NCBI GenBank assembly: GCA_023614405.1
Contig: CM042686.1
Coordinates: 470,798,740-470,862,739, forward strand
Direction: 5' to 3'
DNA from: Avena insularis
Taxonomy: Eukaryota > Streptophyta > Magnoliopsida > Poales > Poaceae
Length of the DNA: 64,000 nucleotides
This document shows, piece by piece, positions 10,244 through 21,698 of the stretch. Within the stretch, counting starts at the first letter, position 1. Each line of letters begins with the position of its first letter. A program made the position numbers and the translations under genes. A model generated the notes under the pieces. That model made no database searches. It was not told the origin of the DNA and saw only the letters and a list, made by a program, of their open reading frames with translations.

Positions 10244-11844
10244 TGATACATTGCAAATGAATCTATAATTTGTGATGTTCCATGCTTGGTTTTATCCACT
10301 TTCTTGTGTTTTGTCCACACTTTGGAGTAATTTTCATATGATTTCTTGGACTAACCTATTAACAAGAGTCATAGTGCCAGCTGCTTGTTTTCTGCTGTTT
10401 TTGGTTCCAGGAAAGTCAGAAAATGAATATTCTTGGAATTGGACGGGACAAAAGCCGAAGTGCCTATTTTTCCGGAAGTCATCAAATGCCGAATACGAGA
10501 CGGAGAGGGCCGAGGTCGCCACACCACCCGCCATGGCCAGGCTTGGCCTCGCCAGGGGTGGTGGTGGCCCCTGCACCCCTGACTCCCTTCCGCCTATAAG
10601 ATGCCCTCGAGACGAAAACCCTAAGTACCCGATCAAAATCCACGAAGAGTCTCAGAGTCATGGCCATCTCCTTCCCTAGATCGGTTGGGATCTCAAGCTC
10701 TTCCCGCACCTGCTAGAGAGGGAATTCACCCAGAGGCCTTCTTCATCACCATGCAAGCCTCCCAGTGATGCGTGAGTAGTTCATCCTTGGACTACGGATC
10801 CATGTAGTAGCTAGATGGCTGGTTCTCCTCCTTTGTGCTTTCATGTCTAGATCTTGTGAGCTCCGTTCATGATCAAGATCATCTATTTGTAATTCTACAT
10901 GTTGTGTTTGCGGGGATCCGATGGATATTGAGATACTATTTCAGATTGATTATTTATTCTATCATGTCTTTGTTATTTGTGATCTTGCATGGTTTCTTTT
11001 GTTAGTAGCTATCTTGGCCAAGTAGATGCTAGCAACTCCAAGAGTTAGTATTTATGCTCGATAGTGGGTTCATGCCTCCGTAACTGGGAAGTGATGTAAA
11101 TCTCTAAGGTACTAGATGTGTTGTTTCTACTAGGGATAAAACAACAATCCTTTGTTCATAGAACAATCGTATTGTTTACTTTACACGCAGTTTGTAAAGC
11201 AATAATCTGTTGCTTGCAACTTAATACTGGAGGGGGTTCGGATGATAACCTGAAGGTGGATTATTAGTCATAGATGCAGTTGGATGGGGGTCTATGTATA
11301 ATGTTGTAATGCCTAATCAAGTCTCAAAGGAGTCAAGATGATTAGTATATGCTTGTATTGCTTTCTCGATGTTTGTCAATTGCCCCGCTGTAATTTGTTC
11401 ACCCAGCATGTTATCTATCTTAAGGAGAGCCACCTCTAGTGAACTTTGGATCCCGGTCCTTTTCTTTACATACAATCTACAAACTGTTTACTTCTTTGTG
11501 TTTACTTTCTGCAAATTATTACTTCTTTCCATTTGATACGTTTAATCCTTTGTTTTCCGCAAAACACGGTGAGATTGACAACCTCATCGCAAGTTGGGGA
11601 CAAAGTTCTGTGGTTGTGTTGTGCAGGTCTCCACGTTGCTACTAGCACCGGTAGTGTGTCCTGCCAAGGCTCAGCTAGCAACACTTTTGGGGTGTTTCCT
11701 TGCTCCTACTGGTTCGATTAAACCTTGGTTTCATACTAAGGGAAACTTGTTGCTGTGCTCATCATACCTTCCTCTTGGGGTTCCCAACGAGCTCTACATC
11801 AACCACACACCAACACTTTTCTGGCGCCGTGCATTGAGCCATCA
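10244..11844 (+). repeat. 3' LTR of element A
   Basis: This 1,601-bp LTR starts TGATACATTGC and ends GAGCCATCA. It carries TATAAG (10595) and AAACCCTAA (10616-10624), and the same PBS-like piece near its end (about 11817-11830) as the 5' copy. It differs from the 5' LTR by scattered substitutions and small deletions, densest in the GC-rich part around 10500-10570, so the insertion is not very recent. Confidence 0.92.
10595..10624 (+). promoter_or_regulatory. LTR core promoter (A 3' LTR)
   Basis: TATAAG (10595-10600) is followed by AAACCCTAA (10616-10624), the same arrangement as in the 5' LTR. Confidence 0.55.
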
Positions 11845-12414
11845 ACGGGAGATGATGCGATCCTTTTTGTCACACTGGCGACGAAGTGACTTGCGCTCCT
11901 TGGCGAGGATGGCGAGGGTTTGCTTCCTCTTAGTGGCTTCAGCATGGTTCTGGTTAGCGTAAGCACGGGCGTTGTCCAACTCCTTCTGAGTCTCGTGCAA
12001 CATGAAGGCCACGTGGTCCACGTGATGCTTCAACTCTGGATGTGCCAGCATGGCCAAAGGCTATCCCGTAGAGTCACGTCTTGCATAGTAGGAAAAATGG
12101 GTGCCGATGATCTGGTTGATGTTTTGTGCACATGGACGTGCAAGAGCTTCTTGCATGACCCTGGCTAATCCGTCTAGCCACTTGTTCTCCCGGATGCTAA
12201 ACGGAATCTTGTATGAAAGCGGTCGCTCCATTTTGCCTATCAGGTCGGCAACAATCAGCCACTATAGCTCCCCTCCAGATTGGTCATTAAGCTATGGTCC
12301 GAAGAACTCCGGGTGTGGGCGTCCAAGATACTGCGAGAGCTGGTCCAAATCTTTCTCAAAGATAAGCTGCCCTCCGTTGCCCAACTGGTAAAACTTGCTA
12401 TATTTGACCTCCAT
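11845..12414 (-). pseudogene. Upstream ORF of element G, N-terminal part
   Basis: This is the N-terminal part of the extra ORF that precedes gag in G. The ATG at 12412-12414 lies about 215 bases inside the PBS. One frame runs through the whole fragment, interrupted by TAG at 12292-12294, 12262-12264 and 12061-12063. The protein starts MEVKYSKFYQLGNGG, has a conserved-looking LSQYLGRPHPEFFG segment, and ends in a long charged helix (HETQKELDNARAYANQNHAE and on) that looks like a coiled coil. Element A splits the coiled coil. I recognise no enzyme domain. It may be a nucleic-acid-binding or assembly accessory protein, but that is a guess. Confidence 0.65.
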
Positions 12415-12628
12415 CCATAAGCAATTAAGATGAGTAAGTTAGTGAGGTGATCAAGTGTGTCAAGTTTTATGTAGAATTGAAAGAACTTTGAGGAACATGT
12501 GAACTCCTTTTTGAAAGAATCTCAACGGTAAAAATGAGAATAGGTTTTCATAAATACTCAATTACTTGGTTTTGAAACTAGGTTTTTTTCAGACGTCCAT
12601 TCTAACTAGGGTCTCCTATGGTCAGGAT
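12415..12628 (-). other. 5' leader of element G
   Basis: This is a short untranslated leader between the PBS and the upstream ORF of the minus-strand element. No features beyond AT-rich sequence are seen. Confidence 0.5.
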
Positions 12629-12641
12629 GGCTCTGATACCA
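12629..12641 (-). promoter_or_regulatory. Primer-binding site of G (tRNA-Met type)
   Basis: On the minus strand this reads TGGTATCAGAGCC, the classical initiator tRNA-Met primer site of plant LTR elements. It lies 3 bases inside the LTR end, which fixes the orientation of G as minus. Confidence 0.85.
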
Positions 12642-12644
12642 ACT

Positions 12645-13357
12645 TGTCAACACTCGGATTTTTAAGTCCAGATGCCTGTTATGTCGTACATCGCAATCCC
12701 AGGATTACCATTTTTGTGAGACATAACAGAATTGGTACCATAGTACATCATCCATTACAAACCATAATCAAGGTCTTACAAATAAAGGATCTCATGATCC
12801 AGTCTTAATACAATCAAAGTAGTGGAAAGTAAACATAGTAGGCTCCGTCTTCATGGTCACAGGCAATGCTGACGATGGGAGATGATCCTAGTTATCATAG
12901 ACCTCCCGATGTCCATCTTCCGGGTGGTCCTCCTCATAGTCTGGCCATGGGAATAGCCAGGGACAAAGCCATGAGTACTCTTTAAGTACTCGCAAACTAA
13001 CACTAACATGATCAAGGTAAAGACTAGTAGGAACCTTTAAGCTCTAGTTTTGTTTGCAAAAATCTAGGTTTATTTCATAAGGACTTTAAGAGTAAATACC
13101 TAATTTAGTTCTCTACATCACTTAAGTGGGAAACTAGTTTTCATGTCCACAACTCTGTTGTGGTCAAGTCAAGGTCATCTTTCAAGTCACAAGTCATTTT
13201 GAAAACATCTGACAACCGAACAGTATGGCCACTCCAAATTTCCATAACCGTGGACGCGGTTATTCGAATAGTTTGACACTCTACAGAGGTGGTACACTTT
13301 CACCACAAGATTCGATACATCCGTCAGGGATAACTCTGAATAATCATACTTGGTATG
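12645..13357 (-). repeat. 5' LTR of G, proximal part
   Basis: On the plus strand this begins TGTCAACACTCGG, so on the minus strand the LTR ends in ...TGTTGACA next to the PBS. It is interrupted at 13358 by element B and resumes at 37328. No coding content is seen. Confidence 0.75.
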
Positions 13358-14909
13358 TGATACGTCATAAACGTATCTATAATTTTTTATGTTCCATGCT
13401 TGTTTTATATCTACTTTCTTATGTTTTGTCCACACTTTGGAGTATTTTTACACATTTTCTGGAACTAACCTATTAACAAGAGCCACAATGCCATTTGCCT
13501 GTTTTCTGCTGTTTTTGGTTTCAGAAAAGCTAGTAAGGAAATATTCTCGGAATTGGACTAGACAAAAGCCAAAGTCAATATTTTACCCGAAGAAACACGG
13601 AGTCCGGAGGGGAGCCGAAGAGGCGCACCAAGGCGGCCACACCCTAGGGTGGCGCGGCCAGCCCTAGGCACGCCACCACCTGGTGTGGGCCCCTGGTACT
13701 CCACTGACCTTGCCTTTCCGCCTATAAAAGCCTCCAGGGACAAAAACCCTAAGTATACGATCAAAAATCCACGAAAGAGTCTATAGCCACCGTCATCTCC
13801 ATCCCTAGATCGGGAGGGATCTGAAGCTCTTCCCAGCACCCTGTCGGAGGGGAGAGATCACCCTGGAGGCCTTCTTCATCACCATGCCTGTCTCCGGTGT
13901 GATGCAAGTAGTTCATCCCTGGACTACAGGTCCATGTAGTAGCTAGATGGTTGGTTCTCCTCCTTTGTGCTACCATGTTTAGATCTTGTGAGCTCTGTTC
14001 ATGATCAAGATCATCTATTTGTAATCTTACATGTTGTGTTTGCGAGGATTCGATGGATATTGAGATGCTATTTTAGATTGATTATTGATTCTATCATGTC
14101 TATGTTATTTTTGATCTTGCATGCTTTCCGTTGTTAGTAGCTATCTTTGCCAAGTAGATGGTAGCAACTCCAAGAGGGAGTATTTATGCTCGATAGTGGG
14201 TTCATGCCTCTAGTAATCTGGGGAAGTGACAGAAATCTCTAAGGTACTAGATGTTTTGTTTCTACTAGGGAGAAAACAGCAATCCTTTGTCCATAGGGCA
14301 ATTGTATTGTCTACTTTACACACTTTGCTTAATGCAATTATATGTTGCTTCCAACTTAATACTAGAGGGGGTTCCGATGATAACCTGAAGGTGGATTATT
14401 AGTCATAGATGCAGTTGGATTATGGTCTATGTATAATGTTCTAATGCCTAATCAAATCTCATAGGAGTCAAGATGATTAGTATATGCATGTATGCTTTCT
14501 CGGTGTCTGTCAATTGCCCCGCTGTAATTTGTTCACCCAACATGTCATCTATCTTAAGGAGAATCACCTCTAGTGAACTATGGACCACGGTCCATTCTTT
14601 TACCATTAATCTACTATCTAGTATTTACTGTTTTACTTTTTACCTCCTGCAAGCAATTACCATCTTCCACACAATACGTTTAATCCTTTGTTTCAGCAAA
14701 ACCGGTGAGATTGACAACCTCACTGTAAGTTGGAGCAAAGTTCTGTGGTTGTGTTGTGCAAGATTCCAAGTTGGAGACAACACCTTGGGGATGTTTCCTT
14801 GCTCCTACTGGTTCGATAACCTTGTTTCATAACCGAGGGAAAACTTGGTGTTGTGCTCATCATACCTTCCTCTTGGGGTTCCCAACGAGCTCATCGTATT
14901 TTGAGCCAT
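13358..14909 (+). repeat. 5' LTR of element B (main part)
   Basis: This starts TGATACGTCATAAACG. It carries TATAAAA (13723) and AAACCCTAA (13744-13752). Its last bases, GAGCCAT, are the target duplication of element C. The LTR finishes at 32199-32200 (CA). The reconstructed length of about 1,554 bp agrees with the 1,558-bp 3' LTR. Confidence 0.88.
13723..13752 (+). promoter_or_regulatory. LTR core promoter (B 5' LTR)
   Basis: TATAAAA at 13723-13729 is followed by AAACCCTAA at 13744-13752. Confidence 0.55.
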
Positions 14910-16174
14910 TGATACGTTGCTAATGTATCCATAATTTTTTATGTTCCATGCTTGGTTTTATTTACTTTCTTATGTTTTGTCCACACTTTGGAGTACTTTT
15001 CATATGATTTCTTGGACTAACCCATTAACAAGAGCCACAGTGTCAGCTGCCTGTTTTCTGTGGTTTTTGGTTCCAGGAAAGTCAGAAAATGAATATTCTC
15101 GGAATTGTACGGGACAAAAGCCAAAGTCAGCTTTTCATCGAGGGACACACGGAGCTGCGGAATACGAGAGAGGGCTGTGAGGGCGGCCACACCATCCGCC
15201 ACGCGGCCTGTTCGCGCCAGGGGGTGGTGTGGCCAGCCTAGGCACCCCCTCGGCCTCCCCTTTCACCTATAAGATGCCTCCGATACAGAAACCCTAAGTA
15301 CCCGATCAAAATTCCATGAAATAGTCTGTAGCCACCGTCATCTCCATCCCTAGATCGGGAGGGATCTGAAGCTCTTCCCGGCACATTGTCGGAGAGGGTA
15401 ATTCACCCTGGAGGCCTTCGTCATCATCATGCAAGCCTCCGGTGTGATGCGTGGGTAGTTCATCTCTGGACTACGCGTCCATGTAGTAGCTAGATCGCTG
15501 GTTCTCCTCCTTTGTGTTATCATGTTTAGATCTTGTGAGCTCTGTTCATGATCAAGATCATCTATTTGTAATTCCTACATGTTGTGTTTGCGGGGATCTG
15601 ATGGATATTGAGATGCTATTTCAGATTGATTATTGATTCTATCATGTCTTTGTTATTCGTGATCTTGCATGCTTTCCGTTGGTAGTAGCTATCTTGGCCA
15701 AGTAGATGCTAGCAACTCCAAGAGTTAGTATTTATGCTCGATAGTGGGTTCATGCCTCTAGTAATCTGGGGAAGTGACAGAAATCTCTAAGGTACTAGAT
15801 GTTTTGTTTCTACTAGGGAGAAAACAACAATCCTTTGTTCATAGAACAATCGTATTGTTTACTTTACACGCAATTCTTAATGCAATTATCTGTTGCTTGC
15901 AACTTAATACTGGAGGGGGTTCGGATGATAACCTGAAGGTGGATTATTAGTCATAGATGCAGTTGGATGGCGGTCTATGTATAATATTGTAATGCCCAAT
16001 CGAATCTCAAAGGATTCAAGATGAGTAGTTTATGCTTGTATGCTTTCTCGATGTTTGTCAATTGCCCCGCTGTAAATTGTTCACCCAACATGTCATTTAT
16101 CTTAAGGAGAGCCACCACTAGTGAACTATGGACCCCAGTCCTTTCTTTTACTATCAATCTTCAATCAACTGTTT
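14910..16174 (+). repeat. 5' LTR of element C, truncated
   Basis: This starts TGATACGTTGCTAATG and follows the 3' LTR (30600 onward) up to CAATCAACTGTTT. The last ~330 bp of the LTR are missing. TATAAG (15268) and AAACCCTAA (15289-15297) are present. Confidence 0.88.
15268..15297 (+). promoter_or_regulatory. LTR core promoter (C 5' LTR)
   Basis: TATAAG at 15268-15273 is followed by AAACCCTAA at 15289-15297. Confidence 0.55.
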
Positions 16175-16198
16175 GGACCCCAGTCATTTATCTTAAGA
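16175..16198 (+). other. Templated filler DNA at deletion junction
   Basis: Between the truncated LTR of C and the truncated gag of D lie about 24 bases made of two overlapping copies of nearby LTR sequence. 16174-16185 repeats 16129-16140 (TGGACCCCAGTC), and 16183-16197 repeats 16092-16106 (GTCATTTATCTTAAG). This is the signature of microhomology-primed synthesis during end joining. Confidence 0.75.
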
Positions 16199-16202
16199 TG
16201 AG

Positions 16203-16860
16203 AAAGTGTTAGGTAACCCCCCTGCTGCAACTGCGCCGGCTGATGAGAAAGCTGTCTATCAGTCGCGCAAAGATGATTATGGTGTGATTAAGAGCACCAT
16301 GTTGTTTGCTATGGAACCGGAACTTCAAAATCGTTTTGAAAACTATCCCGGGCCCTTTGAGATTCTCGAAGAGTTGAAAACCATGTTTCGACTCAGCCCG
16401 CTCGAGAGATATGAGATCTCCGAGAAGTTCTTTAACCGCAAGATGGAGGAAGGGAGTTCAAGTGAGCACGCCATTAAGATGTCGGGCTACACTCAACGCC
16501 TTTGAGCAACTGGACTGCAAGATTCCAGGAGCTCAAGATTGATAGGGTTCTGCAATCACTCCTCCCAGCTACAAAAGTTTTGTAGTGACTCATAATCAGA
16601 TTGGTTCCATCGATCACCGAGCTCTTCGAAAGTCAAGGTCATGAGGTGGACATCAAGAAGGATAATCATGTGTTGATGGTCAACAAGCCCTCCTTAAGAA
16701 AGGTAAAGGTGCAAAGAAGCCCTTCAAGAAGGGCGGCAAGAAGCTTAATGCCCTCGCTAAGAAGAAGCTCGGCTGGTCCCAAGCCGAAACTGAAAGTGCT
16801 TCTATTGCAAGGACAAGGGTTATCGAAGCAATCGTCTGGCACTTAGCGGACAAGAAGGCT
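16203..16860 (+). pseudogene. Copia gag fragment, copy D1
   Basis: This is the C-terminal two thirds of a BARE/Angela gag. It encodes YGVIKSTMLFAMEPELQNRF and the capsid region to EEGSSSEHAIKMSGYTQRL (16206-16505), then loses frame repeatedly. The basic Lys/Arg region and knuckle around 16700-16850 survive only in pieces. The 5' part is missing because of the upstream deletion. Many single-base gaps relative to D2 break the frame, and some may be sequencing or assembly errors. Confidence 0.8.
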
Positions 16861-18290
16861 AGGACCATCAAAGGTATATTTGATATACATGTTATTGATG
16901 TTTTCCTTACTAGCCCTCGCTTGTAGTGCCCGGGTATTTGATATCGGTTCAATTGCTAATATTTGTAACTCAAACAGAGTCTGGAATAGACGGCTTAGGG
17001 ATGAGGTGACGATGCTGCTGGCAACGGATCAAGAGTTGATGTGATGGCCGTCAAGACGCCTCCTTAGTTTTACCTTCGGGATTAGTTTTAAACCTTAATA
17101 AATGTTATTATGTGCCTGCTGAGCATGAACATTATTTCGATCGTGTTTATTGCAAGATGGTTATTCATTTAAATCGGAGAATAATGGTTGTTCTATTTAT
17201 ATGAGTAACATCTTTATGGTCATGCACCTCTTGTGAGTGGTTTATTTCTTCTAAATCTCGAAAGGGATGAAACACACATCCATAACATTGAGGCTAAGAG
17301 ATGCAAAGTAGATAGTGATAATACTACTTATTTGTGGCAATCGCTGCTAGGTCATATTGGTGTAAAGCGCATGAAGAAATTCCATTCGATGGACTTTTGG
17401 AGCCTCTTGATTTTGAATCATTTGACACATGCGAACCATGCCTCATGGGCAAGATGATCAAACCCTGCTTCTCCAGATGATGGAGCGAGCAACGGACTTG
17501 TTGGAAATCATACATACCGATGTATGCGGACCGATGAGTGTTTCGACGGTGGATATCGCTATTTTCTCACTTTTACCGATGACTTAAGTAGATATGGGTA
17601 TATCTATTTAATGAAACATAAATCTGAAACGCTTGAAAAGTTCAAAGAATTTCAGAATGAAGTGGAGAACCATCGTAAAAAGATTAAGTTTCTACGATCC
17701 GATCGTGGGGCGAATATTTGAGTTATGATTTTCTCAAGCATCTCAAAGCAAGTGGAATCGCTTTCACAACTCACGCCACCCGAACACCACAACAAGAATG
17801 GTGTGTCTGACCGGAATCGAACCCTATTAGATATGGTCCGATCGATGATGTCTCTTACTGATTTGCGTTATCATTTTGGGGTTATGCATTAGAAACCGCT
17901 GCATTCACTTTAAATAGGGCTCCATCTAAATCCGTTGAGACGACACCGTATGAACTGTGGTTTGGTGCTAAACCTAAGTTGTCGTTTCTTAAAGTTTGGG
18001 GATGCGGCTTACGCCAAGAAGTTGATGCCGACAAGCTCGAACCCAAAGCGAGAAATGCGTCTTCATAGGATACCCTAAGGAAACTATTGGGTATACCTTC
18101 TATCACGTAACCAAGGCAAAGTGTTTGTCGAAGAACGGTTCCTTTCTTGAGAAGGAGTTTCTCGAAAGAAGTGAGTGGGAGGAAAGTAGAGCTAGACGAG
18201 GTTATTGAACCTTCTCTTGAATTGAGAGTAGCGCAGACCTGAAATTGTTCCAAAGGTCACCGCACCAACAATAGAGGAAGCTAATGACAA
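16861..18290 (+). pseudogene. Copia protease and integrase, copy D1
   Basis: The protease-like stretch contains GTATTTGATATCGG, giving D-I-G where copia proteases have D-T/S-G. The integrase follows from about 17100: fragments LFLLNLERDETHIHNIEAK, GYRYFLTFTDDLSRYGYIYL and RSDRG are readable in different frames. The first zinc-binding His of the HHCC domain is replaced (LWQSLLGH), and at least five frameshifts separate the pieces. The domain order matches D2, which keeps integrase open. Confidence 0.8.
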
Positions 18291-18419
18291 GGATCATGAA
18301 GCTTTGGACGATGCAACCATCGAACGTCGCAGGTCGACAAGGTCGCGTGCCCCTCCCGAGTGGTACAAGAACCTCTGCTCGATGTCTTGTTAGTAGAAGA
18401 CAGTGAACCTACGAACTAT

Positions 18420-19970
18420 GAGGAAGCCGGCGATGAGCCCAGACTGAGAAATGGCTAGAAGCCATGAAATCCAATTGGGATCCATGAGCGAAAACCAAGT
18501 ATGGACTTTGGTGGACCTCCTAGCGAATCGAAAGGCCGTTGAGTGCAAATGGATCTTCAATAAGAAAATGGACGCGGATGGTAATGTTACCATCTATAAA
18601 GCACGGCTTGTTGCGAAAGGTTTTCGACAAGTTCAAGGTGTTGACTATGATGAGACTTTCTCTCCCGTAGCGATGTTTAAGTCTATTCGGATTTTATTAG
18701 CAATTGCGCTTCATGATTATGAAATATGGCGATGGATGTCAAGATCGTTCCTCAATGGCAACATTGATGAAGAGTTGTATATGATGCAACCCAAGGTTTT
18801 GTCGATCCTAAGGATGCCGATAAAGTATGCAAACTTCAGCGCTCCATTTATGGATCAAGCAAGCATCTCGGAGTTGGAACCTTCGTTTTGATCAAGTGAT
18901 CAAGAGCTTTTGATTTGTTCCAAATTGCTACGAAGCTTGCATCTACAAGAAAGTGAGTGGGAGCTCGGTGATGTTTCTGGTACTATATGTGGATGACATA
19001 TTGATTATTGGAAATGACATCAACATGCTTAACGATGTGAAGAGTTATTTGAACAAGTGTTTTTCAATGAAAGACCTAGGTGAAGTGCTTATATATTGGG
19101 CATCAAGATCTATAGAGATAGACAAAGACGCTCGATAGCTTTAAGCCGTAGTACATACCTAGACAAAGTTCAAAAGGTTCAGAATGGATAAGGCATTGAA
19201 AGGTTCAAGGCCTATGTTGTCAGTAAGATATTGAGCAAGGCTCAGTGTCCAGCTACGGTAAATGATAGGGAAGCTATGAGCAAAGTGCCTTATGCCTCGG
19301 CCATAGGATCCATCATGTATGCCATGCTGTGTACTAGACCGGATGTGTCCAATGCTCTTAGTTTGACGAGCAGATATCAAAGTGATCCAGGAGTGGAACA
19401 CTCGACAGCCGTGAAGAACATCCTAAAGTACCTAAATAGGACTAAAGAAATGTTCTTAGTCTATGGTGGTGATGAACAGCTCGTCAGAAAGGTTACGTCG
19501 ATGCTAGTTTCGACACCGACAAGGATGATTCTAAATCTCGCATGTGATACGTGTATATTTTGAATGGAGGAGTGAGTCGGAGAAGCTGCAAGCAAAGCGT
19601 GATCGCGGGATCTACAGAGAAGCGGAATACATGGCTGTAGAAGGCCAAGTGCAGGAGTTTGGATCAGGAACTTCATCACTGAGCTTGGCGTGGTTCCAAG
19701 TGCATTGGACCCACTGGAGATATTGTGTGACAACACTGGCGCCATAGCACTCGCTAAGGAACCAAGATATCATCCAAAGACCAAGCATATCAACCGCAAG
19801 TTTCATATAATCCGAGATTATATAGCAGATGGAGATCTGAAGATCAGAAAAGTACATACAGATCTGAATGTCGCAGATCCATTGACTAAACCTCTTCCAC
19901 GTGTAAAACATGATCAGCACCTCAGAGCCATGGGTGTGAGATTGTTGCCAAATGTAAACTAGATTATTGA
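18420..19970 (+). pseudogene. Copia reverse transcriptase and RNase H, copy D1
   Basis: RT motifs are well preserved: ECKWIFNKKMDADGN, KARLVAKGFRQVQGVDYDET, FSPVAMFKSIRILLAIA, and the catalytic YVDD at 18986-18997. RNase H and the C-terminal tail follow, with DNTGAIALAKEPRYHPKTKH and ADPLTKPLPR at about 19730-19900, ending at 19962. The frame is split into several pieces by short indels (for example near 18890, 19100 and 19560). The gene is inactive as read, but its residues are recent-looking. Confidence 0.85.
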
Positions 19971-19980
19971 CTCTAGTGCA

Positions 19981-19990
19981 AGTGGGAGAC
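19981..19990 (+). promoter_or_regulatory. Polypurine tract of D1
   Basis: AGTGGGAGAC directly precedes the LTR start TGTTGG. Confidence 0.75.
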
Positions 19991-21685
19991 TGTTGGAATT
20001 ATGCCCTAGAGGCAATAATAAAGATGTTATTATTATAATTCTTGTTCATGATAAAGTTTATATTCCATGCTAGAATTGTATTAAGCGGAAACTTTAATAC
20101 TTGTGTGGTTTGTGAACAACACCGTGTCCCTAGTACGCCTCTATGGACTAGCTCATTGATCAATGATGGTTAAGGTTTCCTAACCATAGACATGAGTTGT
20201 CAATTGATAATGAGATCATATCATTGGAGAATGATATGGTGGATAGACCCAAACTAAGCGAAGCAATTAGATCGTGTCATCGTGTTCGCTTTGCAAGTTT
20301 TTCTTATGTCAAATATTGTATTCCTTAGACCATGAGATAATACAACTCCCGGTATCGGAAGAAAGCTTTGAGGTCATCAAACGTCATCCTATGAGAGGGT
20401 GATCATAAAGGTGTCTCTCGTGTAATCGGAAAGTATCTGGGTTGTATGTATCGAGATGGGATTTGTCCCTCCCAAGTCGGAGAGATATACTTCGGGCCCA
20501 CTCGGTAATCGATATCAACACCGCTTGCAAGCATGTGGTTAAGGAGTTAATCACAAAGTGATGTCGGATTACGGAACGAGTAAAGTGCTTGCCGTGAACG
20601 AGATTGAACTAGGTATGACGGTACCGATGATCGAATCTCGGGCAAGTAAAATATCGCGAGACGAAGGGAATATATATATGGGATTGATTGAATCTGGCAT
20701 CGTGGTTCATCCGATATGATCATCGATGAATGTGTGGAGTCAATATGGGTGCCTGCACTTGTTGATTATTGATAGAAGATCATGTCTCGCATATTCTCGA
20801 ACTCATAGGTCACACACTTAACGTGTCTCGACGCTAGGATAGATTGGATAATTGGTTTATGAATTTTTGTTCGAGTCTCGGATGGGATCCGGGATATCAC
20901 GAGGTTCCGGAATGGTCCGAGAATAAGATTCATATAAGGCAAAGGCAGTTTTTGGAGTTCGAATTGTTCCGTTAATCGATTGTACCTAAGCTTCTAGAAC
21001 CTTCCTAAGGGGCCAACATGGTCCCACCTTCCGGAGGGGGCATGGGCCTATGAGGGAGTGTCCTGGCCGCATTGGGCCAGGGGCACAAGGCCCCATAGGG
21101 CCCAGCCGATCCTAGATAAGTTTAAATCGTTTAAACTAGAGATAAGATAAGATAGGATTTCTAGATAAGGGAGAGTTTAAATTGTTTAAACTAGAGATAG
21201 GCTTGGAGGAGAGGCTAGGGCTGGCCACTCCCCCTCTATAAATAGAGGGCTGGTGCGCCCCACACACACACCTTCCTCCAACCCTAGTTGCCCTGCTGCC
21301 CTTCCACTCTCCCTCCCGACTGTTTGTAGGCGAAGCCTTGCGGCAGAAATTCTCCACCAAATACACCACGCCGTCGTGTTGTAGATCCAATCCTTCTCTC
21401 CACCATACTTGCTGGTCCAAGGAAGGAGGAGACGTCGAGGTGCTGCACGTGTGCATCTCACGGAGGCACCGCCACTTGTGGTGCTAGATCGGATCGGATC
21501 GCGAGGAGGAGAAGCGAGTACGACTACATCACCCACGCCCGACGAACGCTCACTGTATGTAATCTTCAAGGGTATGAAGATCTGATCCAATCCCTCTCGT
21601 TGTTTGCATCTCCTAGATTAGATCTTGGCTTCCCTCTGTTCGCTTCCATAGAAAATTTTGATTTACTATGCCGCGAAACCCTTCA
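19991..21685 (+). repeat. Middle LTR of copia element D
   Basis: The 1,695-bp LTR starts TGTTGGAATTATGCC and ends CCCTTCA. It serves as the 3' LTR of D1 and the 5' LTR of D2. The TATA box lies inside an inverted repeat at 21232-21249. A direct repeat of about 25 bases (GTTTAAAT[C/T]GTTTAAAC and on) occurs near 21120 and 21176. Many short gaps relative to the right LTR cluster in CCGG- and GGG-containing places. Confidence 0.9.
21232..21249 (+). promoter_or_regulatory. Copia LTR TATA box in an inverted repeat
   Basis: CCCTCTAT-AA-ATAGAGGG is a perfect 8-bp inverted repeat containing TATAAATA. It is also present in the right LTR at 28092-28109. Confidence 0.7.
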
Positions 21686-21686
21686 G

Positions 21687-21698
21687 TGGTATCAGAGC
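21687..21698 (+). promoter_or_regulatory. Primer-binding site of D2 (tRNA-Met type)
   Basis: TGGTATCAGAGC lies 1 base inside the LTR and is complementary to the 3' end of initiator tRNA-Met. Confidence 0.9.

Larger units (their letters stand above)
3795..11844 (+). mobile_element. Athila-like non-autonomous LTR retrotransposon A
   Basis: This is a complete two-LTR element of 8,050 bp inserted into the upstream ORF of G. It is flanked by ACGAG (3790-3794) and ACGGG (11845-11849), a 5-bp duplication with one mismatch. The order is LTR, tRNA-Asp-type PBS, gag, retropepsin-like domain, about 2.7 kb of non-coding DNA, PPT, LTR. No reverse transcriptase, RNase H or integrase motif is visible, so it would need proteins in trans. 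Gag resembles the Athila lineage, to which abundant Triticeae families such as Sabrina and WHAM belong. I cannot name the family with certainty. Confidence 0.9.

Noticed and set aside
20100..20780. Possible tRNA or small RNA genes in LTRs
   Set aside because: No cloverleaf or A/B-box arrangement was found. The only tRNA-related sequences in the window are primer-binding sites.
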